Shown piece by piece: positions 7,420 to 16,187 of a stretch of DNA of 64,000 bases (positions within the stretch are counted from its first letter, which is position 1; the number at the start of each line of letters is the position of its first letter). The position numbers and the translations under genes were made by a program. Under the pieces are notes generated by a model, which saw only the letters and a list, made by a program, of their open reading frames with translations, had not been told where the DNA came from and ran no database searches. The stretch spans positions 248,001 through 312,000 of the forward strand of contig JAUHXU010000003.1 of assembly GCA_030426805.1 (NCBI GenBank), written 5' to 3'. The DNA is from a bacterium (lineage in GTDB: Bacteria; Planctomycetota; JAFGQW01).

Positions 7420-9501
7420 GTGCATGCGGGAACCTCGACCACGTCCACGACCAGCCGACTCGACGCCTCGCTGCTTCTGACGCTCGCAGCCGGCGCGATC
7501 GCACTGCTGTGGATCGCCGGCCTGCCCGACCGGCCGGTGTCCGTGCTGTTCCCCGAGGAGCTCTACCAGGCGCAGGCCGCCCGCGACATCGCCGCCGGCT
7601 CGATCCCGCGCTACAACCGCGACGCCGCCGCCCGCGTCGAACCGCTCTACGCGGCCCTGCTCGCACCGGCACGCTGGATCGGCGGCGCCGACGGATTCCG
7701 GTGGTGGGCGCGGATCATCAACGTCGTGCTTCTGCTCGCGACGGTGTTCCCGGCGTATCGGCTCGCACGCTACGCGATCTCGCGCGGCCCGGCGATCGTG
7801 GTCGCGACCGCGGCGGTGCTCTGCCCGGGTGCGATCCTGCACCGCATCCTCGTCGCCGAAAACCTGCTGCTGCCGTTGCTGACCGCGACGACGCTCGCTG
7901 CGGTCGCGGTCGTCCGGCGGCCGCACGTCGGCCGTGCCCTCGTCGCCGGTGCGCTGCTCGGCGCGGTCGCGCTGACCGACGCGCACCTGATCCCGCTCGT
8001 GCCGGCCGTGCTCGGCGCACTTCTCGTGCTCGGCGGCGGCCGACGACCGGTCGCGACCGCGGCCGGCGCTGCCATCGTCGTCGCGCTCCCGTGGTACGGC
8101 GGCCGAGCGATCCTCGGCGACGCGACGGTCGGCACGGCGTCGCAAACACTCTTCGACGAGTTCGCGCGCACGGGGCTCAAGCCGATCGGCACCTATGGGT
8201 CATGGCTGCTCGACACCGGTGCGACCGCGATCGCCTCGGTGGGCGCCGTCGTCGCGGCGCTCGCGATCGGGCACTGGCTCGGCGCATTCTCGCGTTCGAC
8301 ATCGACGCGCCGCGCGACGGCAGGCCTGTCCGCGACGATCGTCGTGGGCGTCGTCGCGATCGCCGCGTTCTGGTCGGCGCAGTACGCCGAGCATCGCGGG
8401 GTTCTCGACGGTCGATCGCTCGCCGCGGTCGCACCGCTGTGGATCGTCGCGTTCGGCTCGGCGCTCGGAGCGCCGACGCGCCGCCCCGTCGCGACGGTCG
8501 TCGCCGCCCTCGGCGTCGCCGCGATCGTCTACGCGTTCGCGGACTCGCACACGCCGAACGCACTCGGCGACGTGACCGACTTCCCGGCCGCCACGCTGCT
8601 CGGGTGGTTGTGGTCGAGCGACCTGATTCCGGGCAACCCGACGCCGATCCGCTTCGTCGTGCTGACACTGCTACCACTCGCGCTGCTGCCGCTCGCGTTC
8701 CTCCGACGCCGCCTGCCCCGCCTCGTGCTGTTCGTCGCGCTCGCATGGCCGTGCGCCGGACTCGCCGCGGCCGCGTTCACGATGAACGACCTCCGTGCCC
8801 GCGACGACGCTCGGATCACGCCGCTGATGGCGTGGCTCGAGGAGCACGTCGAACCCGGCGACGCGATCGTCCATCACGCCCTCGACACCGACATCCCGTT
8901 TCAGACCGCGCTGCACTTCGACAACGAACTGTGCGCCGTCGCCCGCGACTTCGTGCCCACGGCGGACTCCGCGGTGCGGTTCGACGGTGCGACGGGCCGT
9001 TTCGTCGTGCCGACGTGCACCGGTCGCACACTGCTGCTGACCCAGTCGCTCCCGGGCTGGAGCCGCGCCCATTTCGCGAAGTTCTTCGACTTCCGACTCG
9101 TCGACGTGTCCGACGGCCTCGCCGGTCGCGGGTCGTGGTTCGGGCTCGCCCCGCCGCCGCTCCACGAGCCACGCTCGGATCAGGTCACCGCCGACCGGAT
9201 GTGCGAGCCGGACACGACGATTCGGTGGTCGGTCGAGTATCCGCACACGTACGCGATCGGCATCGCACTCGAGCACCCGGCCGACTCGCCGATCGACGGC
9301 CCGGTGACGGTGACGATCCGGAGCCCCAACGGCGGCGTGATCGAGCGTCGGATCGAGAAGGGTGCGACCGCCCGCCTCGACGCCGAGGTCCGGCTCTGGG
9401 CACCGGTCGTCCACGTGCGACTGCGATGCGACCGCTGGTTCGAGCGCGACGGCCGACGCCTGTCGCTGCGGATCACGGGCCTCTACCTCGAACGACGATA
9501 G
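7420..9501 (+). CDS. polytopic membrane protein, GT-C glycosyltransferase-like
   Basis: A 693-aa reading from GTG 7420 is preferred. An upstream ATG at 7354 is in frame, but it would place 22 extra residues across the putative promoter. About eleven to twelve hydrophobic segments occupy the first 480 residues, and a soluble domain of about 200 residues follows. The first loop holds LFPEELYQAQAARD, an acidic pair placed like the catalytic acids of PMT/ArnT-type GT-C enzymes. The gene at 38118-39662 has the same layout (LVDEELAQTSLARS), so the two are likely related. Probable role: transfer of sugar from a lipid carrier at the outer face of the membrane (inference). Its TAG stop overlaps the AGGAGG of the next gene, which suggests coupling. 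Confidence 0.65.
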   Translation: MHAGTSTTSTTSRLDASLLLTLAAGAIALLWIAGLPDRPVSVLFPEELYQAQAARDIAAGSIPRYNRDAAARVEPLYAALLAPARWIGGADGFRWWARIINVVLLLATVFPAYRLARYAISRGPAIVVATAAVLCPGAILHRILVAENLLLPLLTATTLAAVAVVRRPHVGRALVAGALLGAVALTDAHLIPLVPAVLGALLVLGGGRRPVATAAGAAIVVALPWYGGRAILGDATVGTASQTLFDEFARTGLKPIGTYGSWLLDTGATAIASVGAVVAALAIGHWLGAFSRSTSTRRATAGLSATIVVGVVAIAAFWSAQYAEHRGVLDGRSLAAVAPLWIVAFGSALGAPTRRPVATVVAALGVAAIVYAFADSHTPNALGDVTDFPAATLLGWLWSSDLIPGNPTPIRFVVLTLLPLALLPLAFLRRRLPRLVLFVALAWPCAGLAAAAFTMNDLRARDDARITPLMAWLEEHVEPGDAIVHHALDTDIPFQTALHFDNELCAVARDFVPTADSAVRFDGATGRFVVPTCTGRTLLLTQSLPGWSRAHFAKFFDFRLVDVSDGLAGRGSWFGLAPPPLHEPRSDQVTADRMCEPDTTIRWSVEYPHTYAIGIALEHPADSPIDGPVTVTIRSPNGGVIERRIEKGATARLDAEVRLWAPVVHVRLRCDRWFERDGRRLSLRITGLYLERR

Positions 9502-9511
9502 GAGGAAGCCG

Positions 9512-10852
9512 ATGGGACGCGTGCTCCTGCGGATCGTGTGTGGACTCGTGCTGCTCGGCGCTCCCGTTTCGGCCGACGAGATTCCGGTCGGTCGCGGCGT
9601 GGGCGAGCGCTTCCCGGCGGTGCGACTCCCCGCGCTCGCGAACGCTCGGATGACGTCACTCGCGTCGTTTCGCGGGCGCAAGGTCCTCCTGTTCGAGTTC
9701 GCGTCGTGGTGAGTGGGCTGCCGGCGCAAGGTGCCCGTGTGGTACCGCCTCGCGAAGCCGTTCGTCGAACGCGGTGAGCTCGCGCTCGTCGGGATCGTGC
9801 AAGATCAACACCCCGACCGCGCGGCGCTGCTCCGTCAGTGGAAGGGCCTCGATTTCCCGCTCCTCGTCGACGCGCTGAACACGACCGGGATGAAGGTCGT
9901 CCCGTTGCACTACCTGATCGACGAGCACGGGGTCGTCCGAGGCACGCGCATCGACATCGACGCGCTGACCACCTTCGTCGACACCGCACCGCTCGGAACG
10001 CGCCCGCCGGAGGACGCCGCGCCGCTGGCGGCCGATCCGACGCGCGATCCGATCGCGTTCGGCGACGCCCGCTTTCACCGCGCCGGCCCGGGCGATCTCG
10101 ACGCGGCGATCGACGCGTTTCGTGCCGCGGTCGCGCGCGATCCCGCCGACGGCGCGGCGCAGTTCCGGCTCGGCGTCGCGCTTCGGAGACGCTTCGAGTC
10201 CGCGGATCGTCGGCCGGGCGACTTCGCCGATGCCGCGCGGGCGTGGACCGCGTCGCGCGTGTCCGACCCGGGACACTACATCCGACTGCGACGGCTCCAG
10301 CAATACGGTCCGCGGATGACGAAGCCATACGACTTCTTCGGGTGGGTCGCGACCGCACGCGAGGCGATCATCGCCCGCGGCGACACGCCGGTGCACGTCG
10401 CGGTCGAACCGATCGGCGCCGAGTTGGGGCTGCCCGCGAAGTCGCTCGACGTGCGCGACACCCCACCACCGACCGATCTCGACCGTCACGCGCGCCGACC
10501 GGACGCGCTCGAGGTCGAGGCCGCGGTGATCGCACCGACCTTCGCGTCGCCCGGACGCGCGTTGCAACTGCACGTGCACGTCTGGCGGCGCGACGACAGC
10601 TCCCGCACGCCGCCGCGTGTGTGCATCACGCTCCCCGCGGGCTGGCGTGCCGACCGGACGGTTCGCGACACCGGCCCGTCGGGCATCGGCGGCGGCTGGG
10701 TCGCCGAGTTCGCGGTCGGCATTCCGGCGAGCGAGCGGCCCGGCGAGCGCGACGCAACCGTCACGGTCCTCGCGGGAGGCGACGGCGCCGCGCGCATTCG
10801 CGCCGACCGGACGGTCACGATCGAGGTGCGTGAGCGCCCCCGTCGGCGCTGA
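9512..10852 (+). CDS. exported redoxin-domain protein with in-frame UGA in the active site (probable selenoprotein)
   Basis: Reading from ATG 9512 (AGGAGG at 9500-9505) gives a signal peptide and then a thioredoxin-fold domain. The codons after LLFEFASW are TGA, GTG, GGC, TGC, and the frame stays open for 380 more codons. Decoded as selenocysteine, residue 67 makes W-U-V-G-C-R, with the resolving Cys70 exactly where a CxxC thioredoxin-like motif (usually WCxxCR) has its second cysteine. The fold continues as expected with HYLIDEHGVVRG (about 134-145). The protein is then 446 aa, with a helical TPR-like region (about 185-270) and a C-terminal beta-rich domain. The alternatives are a recent nonsense mutation or a sequencing error. 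No selA, selB, selD or tRNA-Sec lies in the window. Confidence 0.75.
9710..9712 (+). other. candidate UGA selenocysteine recoding site
   Basis: This in-frame TGA replaces the first cysteine of a W-C-x-x-C motif. Downstream a short hairpin can be drawn, GGCGC (9723-9727) with GTGCC (9731-9735) around an AAG loop, or GGGC (9715-9718) with GCCC (9733-9736) around a loop that ends in GGT. Neither is a convincing bacterial SECIS by eye, but such elements vary widely outside enterobacteria. Confidence 0.6.
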
Positions 10853-10946
10853 TTCGCCGATTCCGAGCAGCCGCCCGTTTTGACTCCACTTCGCCGGCCT
10901 CGACGGTCGATCGGAATACCGGTTCCGATTCGCCAGGAGGCCCGCG

Positions 10947-12485
10947 ATGCCGTCCCGTATCTTGCTGTTCGCCCTCGCCCTCGCCGGGTGCGCCGCGACC
11001 GCGGCCGCGCAACCGGCGCTACCGAAAGACTTCGTGCACGACGTCCTGGTGACAAACCTCGCGCGACCGACGGGGTTTACGACGTTGCCGGATGGTCGAC
11101 ACCTGATCATCGAACAACGCACGGCGCACGTGAAGGTGCTCGCGGCCGGTGTCGTCGCGACGATCGCGACGATCCCGAACGTGCGCGCCGACACGTCGGA
11201 ACGCGGGCTGCTCGGCGTCGAGGTCGATCCGAAGTGGCCGACGCGGCCGTACGTCTATCTCTATTACACGTCGAGCAAGTCCCCGACGGCGCATCTGATT
11301 CGAATGACCGCGACGGGCGACGTCGCGAATCCCACGAGCACAAACCTGATGCTCGTCAGTCCCTACTGCATCATCGACGACATCCCGTCGGCGACGCAGA
11401 ACCACAAAGGGGGCACCGTGCGCTTCGGCCCGGGCGGGATGCTCTTCCTCAGCCTCGGCGACGACGGCACGCCCTGCACCGCGCAATCGATCGACGATCT
11501 GCGCGGCTGCATCCTGCGACTCGACGTGTCGAAACTCCCGACGACCGGCACCGGACCGGCGCCGAAATCGTTGCTCGTGCCGCCGGAAAACCCGTTCCGC
11601 GGCCCGTCCGTCAACGCACGGCTCACGTTCGCCTACGGCTTGCGAAACCCGTTCCGCTTCAACGTCGACCCGAAGACCGGGCGGCTCTACATCGCCGATG
11701 TCGGCGAAGCGCTGATGGAGGAGTTCGACGAAGCCGAAGGCGGTGAGAACTTCGGATGGCCGTGGCTCGAAGGCACGGTCGCCGGGCCGGGATGTGGGCC
11801 GAACCCACCGAAGACGACGCCCCCGCTCGCGACGCTGTTGCGCACCGAGGGGCAGTCCGTGATCGCGTTCGGGCTCTATCGAAACCGCACCGGTGCGCCG
11901 CACAACTTCGGCCTGGCCTACGAGGGTTGCGCGTTCTACGGCGACTTCTACACCGGCTTGGTTCGCCGACTCCGCCACGACGGCAACGGCTGGATCGCCG
12001 CGCCCCAGGTGCCCGGTCAGCCGACCGCCGCCGACTGGTGCACCGGCAGCCCGTTCGTCTCGCAGGCCGACATCGGCGCCGACGGCGCACTCTACCTGAC
12101 GAACCTCGTCGGCGGATCGATGCACCGCATCCGCTACGTGCCGCGTCTGCCTCGTTTCACGTCGCCGACGATCGCGACGAGCGGAACGCGGCATGCGCTG
12201 ACGCTCGAGCGCGACCCCGGGGACCTCGCGATCTTCTACGTCGCGCTCGGCGCCGACGCCCCACGCCCGGTCGAACGGCACTTCGGCATGCTGGAGCTGG
12301 GGGAACGCGGCTTCTCGTTCGCGGGCATGCGCCTCGACACGCACGGCCGGGGGACGATCACGCTGCCACCGGTGCCGCACGAACTCGTCGGCCACACGGT
12401 GCACTTCCAGGCCGTCGTCGTGTCGGGACCGGACGCGTTCATCTCGCCGCGACACGCGGTGACGATCGAATACCCGCGACGCTGA
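10947..12485 (+). CDS. exported PQQ-type glucose/sorbosone dehydrogenase family protein
   Basis: ATG 10947 follows AGGAGG by about 7 bases and opens a 512-aa protein. The N-terminus is a signal peptide that could be lipoprotein-type (LALAGC, Cys15). The six-bladed propeller of the soluble aldose sugar dehydrogenase family is evident from RPTGFTTLPDG, the strongly conserved SERGLLGVEVDP, HKGGTVRFGPGGMLFLSLGD, YGLRNPFRFNVDP and GGENFGWPWLEG. In the family these loops bind PQQ and calcium and the enzyme oxidises sugars in the periplasm. Many members are uncharacterised and lack proven PQQ binding. The last 110 residues form an extra beta domain. It lies just downstream of the redoxin gene on the same strand. 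Confidence 0.85.
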   Translation: MPSRILLFALALAGCAATAAAQPALPKDFVHDVLVTNLARPTGFTTLPDGRHLIIEQRTAHVKVLAAGVVATIATIPNVRADTSERGLLGVEVDPKWPTRPYVYLYYTSSKSPTAHLIRMTATGDVANPTSTNLMLVSPYCIIDDIPSATQNHKGGTVRFGPGGMLFLSLGDDGTPCTAQSIDDLRGCILRLDVSKLPTTGTGPAPKSLLVPPENPFRGPSVNARLTFAYGLRNPFRFNVDPKTGRLYIADVGEALMEEFDEAEGGENFGWPWLEGTVAGPGCGPNPPKTTPPLATLLRTEGQSVIAFGLYRNRTGAPHNFGLAYEGCAFYGDFYTGLVRRLRHDGNGWIAAPQVPGQPTAADWCTGSPFVSQADIGADGALYLTNLVGGSMHRIRYVPRLPRFTSPTIATSGTRHALTLERDPGDLAIFYVALGADAPRPVERHFGMLELGERGFSFAGMRLDTHGRGTITLPPVPHELVGHTVHFQAVVVSGPDAFISPRHAVTIEYPRR

Positions 12486-12501
12486 CGCGCCGGCGCCCCG
12501 G

Positions 12502-13038
12502 TCAGACGAGCAACGACGGCGCGTCGATGTTCTCGGGCACGCCGGGGAAGTGGTCGCCGACGAAGCGGCCGAACGTGTCCCGCGTCGCGCGGCTGAGTCG
12601 CTGCTGCACGGCGTCGTGGCACGGCTCGCAGACCGCGATCTGCCGCAACAGCACGCGGCCGGTGAGGAAGTAGCCGGCGATCACGAAGCCACCGTCGTGG
12701 TCGCGCGGTCGGTGGCAATTCGCGCACGCCTCGCCGTCGGGGTCGCCCGACTCCGCCCACTCCTCCTGCACGGAGCGCAGCACGTCGGTCGACTCGCGCG
12801 ACAACTGCTCGGCGACGTCGCCGCAGCACGCGGCACACATCGCCATCTCGATCACCGTCTCGCTGTTGCGCACGATCTTCTCGACGACGTGCACCTCCGC
12901 CTCTTCGAGCCCCGTTTCGCACACGAGACACTTCGCGAACGGCAACCCGCTGTAGTCCGACCGCAGGATCACGGGAACGTCATCGGGCTCCGGCGGAGAC
13001 CAAAACGCCTCGAACGGATTGTCGTGCTCGTCGCTCAT
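12502..13038 (-). CDS. cysteine-rich probable zinc-binding protein of unknown function
   Basis: A 178-aa reading from ATG 13038 is used. A longer in-frame frame runs back over the start of the divergent gene and has no protein-like content there. The protein starts acidic and carries four Cys pairs: CLVC, a CAACC motif, CANCHRPRDH and CEPCHD. These could form two zinc sites. The C-terminal helix after CEPCHD is basic. No signal peptide or membrane segment is seen. It is divergent from another zinc-ribbon gene and convergent with the sugar dehydrogenase (16-base gap). I do not recognise a named family. Confidence 0.65.
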   Translation of the reverse strand: MSDEHDNPFEAFWSPPEPDDVPVILRSDYSGLPFAKCLVCETGLEEAEVHVVEKIVRNSETVIEMAMCAACCGDVAEQLSRESTDVLRSVQEEWAESGDPDGEACANCHRPRDHDGGFVIAGYFLTGRVLLRQIAVCEPCHDAVQQRLSRATRDTFGRFVGDHFPGVPENIDAPSLLV

Positions 13039-13122
13039 GATGCGTAACGCTACACGCACCGCGACCGGAGGACCAGCGGGAACCGGGGATCGGCAGTGCG
13101 TCGATTCGGATAGGATGCGAGG

Positions 13123-13707
13123 ATGAGCGTCACCGCGGTGCTGGCCGACGAGCGATTCGACGTGACGACGCTGCGGGAAACCCCGGCGCCGGGCGAGAAG
13201 CCGGCCGTCACGACCTACACGTGCCCGAGGTGTAGGAAGCGAACGCGCTTTCGCGTCAGGCACTTCGTGGGCGGCCGTCGCCTGCAGTTCGTGCCGGCGG
13301 TCAACGAGGCGTTCGACGATTGGGCGGCGGGCGCGGGCTTTCTCGACACATCGTTCGTCAGCTGGCGCTGCCGTAGCTGCGGCCTCTACGTACGTGCCTA
13401 CGTACTGCGCGGCCGTGACGCGCAAGGTGCTCCCGCGACCGCGATCGCCGCGGTCGTCGAGGGTTCGTTCTCCGAAGAAGAGCGCCTTTACAGCCGGTGG
13501 CGGGCGCTCCTTATCGGCGCCGTCGCCGGAGGGCTCTTGGCCTTCCTGTTCGGGGGGACGCTGTTGACCTGGCTCGGGCTCTTGCCCAGCGCTCGGATCG
13601 GCCCCGGAGTCATCGTGCCGAGCGGCGTCGTGATCGGCGCGCTACTCGCTTGGCGCTTCCCGAAACCCGTCTACTGGATCGGCGGCACCCTGCTCCGCGG
13701 CCCGTAG
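13123..13707 (+). CDS. zinc-ribbon membrane protein of unknown function
   Basis: This 194-aa protein begins at ATG 13123, 7 bases after GAGG. A zinc ribbon is split between YTCPRCRKRTRF (about residues 32-43) and WRCRSCGLYV (about 84-93). A linker and two transmembrane segments follow (about 126-148 and 153-172). The ribbon would face the cytoplasm. Family and function are not recognised. The -10-like TAGGAT at 13111-13116 has no matching -35. Its end is 14 bases from the convergent queC. Confidence 0.7.
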   Translation: MSVTAVLADERFDVTTLRETPAPGEKPAVTTYTCPRCRKRTRFRVRHFVGGRRLQFVPAVNEAFDDWAAGAGFLDTSFVSWRCRSCGLYVRAYVLRGRDAQGAPATAIAAVVEGSFSEEERLYSRWRALLIGAVAGGLLAFLFGGTLLTWLGLLPSARIGPGVIVPSGVVIGALLAWRFPKPVYWIGGTLLRGP

Positions 13708-13721
13708 CGTCATCGCCCGTT

Positions 13722-14399
13722 CTACGCGATCGACGGATCGGGCACGCCGGCTTCCGCAAACCCCGCGGCGCGCAACCGGCAGCTCTCGCACGCACCGCAC
13801 GGGCGCGCGTCGTCGGTCGGGTCGTAGCACGACCACGTGTCGGCGTAGTCGACGCCGAGGGCGATGCCGCGCGCGATCGTGTCGGCCTTGGAGAGCGCGA
13901 TCAGCGGTGCGTGGATGCGGAAACGCGCGCCCTCGACGCCCGCCTTCGTCGCGACGTTCGCGAGCGACTCGAACGCTTCGATGAACGCGGGCCGGCAGTC
14001 GGGATAGCCCGAGTAGTCGATCGCGCTCGCGCCGATGAAGACGTCGCGCGCACCGAGCGCCTCGGCCCACGCGAGCGCCATCGAGAGCAACACGGTGTTG
14101 CGCGCCGGGACGTAGGTCGACGGGATCTCGTCGGCCACGGGGTCGCGCTTCGGGACCGCGACGTCGGCGGTGAGCGCCGACGGAGCGAGGTCTCCGAGAT
14201 CGACCCGCGCGACCCGGTGCTCGACCGCGCCGAGTCGTTCGGCCACACGACGCGCGGCATCGAGCTCGCACGCGTGGCGCTGGCCGTAGGCGACCGTCAG
14301 CGCGTACGGCGCGAACCCCTCGTCGCGCGCGACCGCGAGGCACGTCGCGGAGTCGAGGCCGCCGCTCAACAGGACGACCGCCGGCCGCGCGTCGCTCAT
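13722..14399 (-). CDS. queC: 7-cyano-7-deazaguanine synthase QueC
   Basis: QueC makes preQ0 from 7-carboxy-7-deazaguanine, ammonia and ATP in queuosine biosynthesis. The 225-aa length is typical. The PP-loop ATP site is SGGLDS at residues 12-17, followed by [18 protein letters not shown], and [12 protein letters not shown] is conserved in the family. The C-terminal zinc site is built from Cys residues in SCYDP and [10 protein letters not shown]. queA, a later step of the same pathway, lies about 19 kb away in this window, so the pathway genes are dispersed. Seven bases separate queC from the upstream ftcD stop, so the two may be co-transcribed. Confidence 0.96.
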   Translation of the reverse strand: MSDARPAVVLLSGGLDSATCLAVARDEGFAPYALTVAYGQRHACELDAARRVAERLGAVEHRVARVDLGDLAPSALTADVAVPKRDPVADEIPSTYVPARNTVLLSMALAWAEALGARDVFIGASAIDYSGYPDCRPAFIEAFESLANVATKAGVEGARFRIHAPLIALSKADTIARGIALGVDYADTWSCYDPTDDARPCGACESCRLRAAGFAEAGVPDPSIA

Positions 14400-14406
14400 C
14401 GCCGGG

Positions 14407-16116
14407 CTACGATCCGCTGCGCGCGAGGTCCGCGGCGAGTTTGTCGTTCACGCGGTCGATGATCGTCCGCGCATCGGTGCGCACCGCCGCGAGCGTCTCG
14501 TTCGCTTTCGCGGCCGTCGCGTCGCGCCACGCGGCGTCGCGGATGCCGGCCAGGTTGATCATCACGTTCATCGCCGCGCCCTCGGCCGCGGCGAGAAGCA
14601 TCGCCGCCGCGACGCCGGCGTCGGACACGGCGTTCGGGTTGCCGTGGTCGCCCGCGAGCGCCGCGAGCCCGAGCGATGCCCGACAACGCTCGAGCGTGTC
14701 GAGCGGGACCTGCGTCGCATCGCGCGTCGCCCGCTCGCTCGCCTCGGCCTTCGCGGCCTTCTCCGCGTCGGTCGTCGCCTTGATCCGCATCGCGGCCATC
14801 AAGCCGTTGAACGCGTCGGTGTCGCGGTCGACCGCATCGAGGAACCACGCCTTCGCGGCCTGCGCATCGACGCCGACCCGCTCCATCACGTCCCAGTCGT
14901 CCTCCTGGCCGTAGCGCCCGTGGGTGAGCGCACCGACCATCGACGCGAGCCCGCAGCCGAGCGCACCGGCGAGCGCCGCGACCGAACCGCCGCCCGGCGC
15001 CGGCGAGTCACTCGCGAGTTCGTCGACGAACCCGCGGCAGCTCTTCTCGACGAGTGAATCACCGCGATCGCGGATCGCGTATTCGATGATGCGCTCGTTC
15101 GGATCGAACGGCGCGAGGTCGTCGAGCCCGAGCGAGCGCACCGCCGTGTGCACGAGTTCCGCCTCCGACACGCCGGTCGACTTGCCGGCGCGCCGCAGGT
15201 AGTGGCGACCGGCTTCGAGGATCGCGTCGAGCGGCACGAGCCCGACGAGCTCGGAGCCGGTCACGCGAACGCCGCGCTTCGCGGCCTCGTCACACACTTC
15301 GTCGAACGCGACGTGGATCGGTGTGACCGCGTAGTTCGTCAGGTTGAACGACACCTGCGCGGCGCCGTATTCCTCGACGTACCACCCGATCCCGGCGACT
15401 TCCTGCAGCTTGCCGGCCACCTTGACCGGGCTGCCGTCGGGGTTGCGGATGATCGGGCCGTCGGGGTACGACTCGCGCTTGGACCGGCCGGACTCGCGCA
15501 GGTCGAACGCGATGTCGAGCGCCTTCTTGCGGTCCCGCGACGCGAGCGTGATGTTGTAGGCGATCAGGAACGGACGCGCGCCGACCTGCGTCGCGCCCGA
15601 ACGCGCGACCGACTCCGTGAACGCGGTCGGACCGAAATCCGGGGGCAGCTTGCCGCCGAGCTTCGACTCGAGCGCTTCGTACTCGCCCTGGCGCACCGCC
15701 GCGAGCGGACGGCGCTCGGGCGACGAGGCGGCCTCGCCGTAGAGGTAGACCGGAATGCCGAGTTCTTCGCCGATGCGGCGGCCGGTCTCGCGCGCCCAGC
15801 CGGCGCAATCCTCGAGCGTGCAGTTCGCGACCGGCACGAACGGGCACACGTCGGTCGCGCCCTGGCGCGGGTGCTCGCCCGAGTGCTTGCGCATGTCGAC
15901 GAGCGACTGCGTCGTCTTGACGAGCTGGAACGCCGCCTCCTGCACCGCCGCCGGCGCACCGACGAACGTGAACACCGTGCGGTGCGTCGCCTTGCCGGGA
16001 TCGACGTCGAGCAGACGCACGCCCTCGACCGCGCGGACCGCAGCCGCGACCTTGTCGAGCACCGCCTTGTCGCGGCCCTCGCTGATGTTCGGAACACACT
16101 CGACGATCGGGGTCAT
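14407..16116 (-). CDS. ftcD: bifunctional glutamate formiminotransferase / formimidoyl-tetrahydrofolate cyclodeaminase
   Basis: The true start is ATG 16116, behind GGAGGAGAG. The frame stays open another 1.1 kb upstream, but that part is an antisense shadow of the acylase gene. The 569-aa protein opens with the formiminotransferase signature [26 protein letters not shown] and [14 protein letters not shown] belong to the same domain (about residues 1-310). The cyclodeaminase domain starts near residue 360 with [18 protein letters not shown]. Together they move the formimino group from formiminoglutamate to tetrahydrofolate and release ammonia, forming 5,10-methenyl-THF in histidine degradation. 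Both halves are complete. No other hut genes are nearby. Confidence 0.95.
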   Translation of the reverse strand: MTPIVECVPNISEGRDKAVLDKVAAAVRAVEGVRLLDVDPGKATHRTVFTFVGAPAAVQEAAFQLVKTTQSLVDMRKHSGEHPRQGATDVCPFVPVANCTLEDCAGWARETGRRIGEELGIPVYLYGEAASSPERRPLAAVRQGEYEALESKLGGKLPPDFGPTAFTESVARSGATQVGARPFLIAYNITLASRDRKKALDIAFDLRESGRSKRESYPDGPIIRNPDGSPVKVAGKLQEVAGIGWYVEEYGAAQVSFNLTNYAVTPIHVAFDEVCDEAAKRGVRVTGSELVGLVPLDAILEAGRHYLRRAGKSTGVSEAELVHTAVRSLGLDDLAPFDPNERIIEYAIRDRGDSLVEKSCRGFVDELASDSPAPGGGSVAALAGALGCGLASMVGALTHGRYGQEDDWDVMERVGVDAQAAKAWFLDAVDRDTDAFNGLMAAMRIKATTDAEKAAKAEASERATRDATQVPLDTLERCRASLGLAALAGDHGNPNAVSDAGVAAAMLLAAAEGAAMNVMINLAGIRDAAWRDATAAKANETLAAVRTDARTIIDRVNDKLAADLARSGS

Positions 16117-16187
16117 CGGCCTCTCCTCCGGACGGGCGAGCCTCGGCTCGCGGACGTCGGTAAATGAAGCCGCTTTCCCGCGGCCGA

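Noticed and set aside
9710-9712. The redoxin gene as a simple pseudogene
   Set aside because: Possible, but the stop falls exactly on the catalytic Cys codon and the downstream frame is long and intact; recoding explains both, so it is kept as the main reading.
10879-10915. TTGACT with a distant GGAATA as a promoter for the sugar dehydrogenase
   Set aside because: The spacing is far outside the 16-18 base range.
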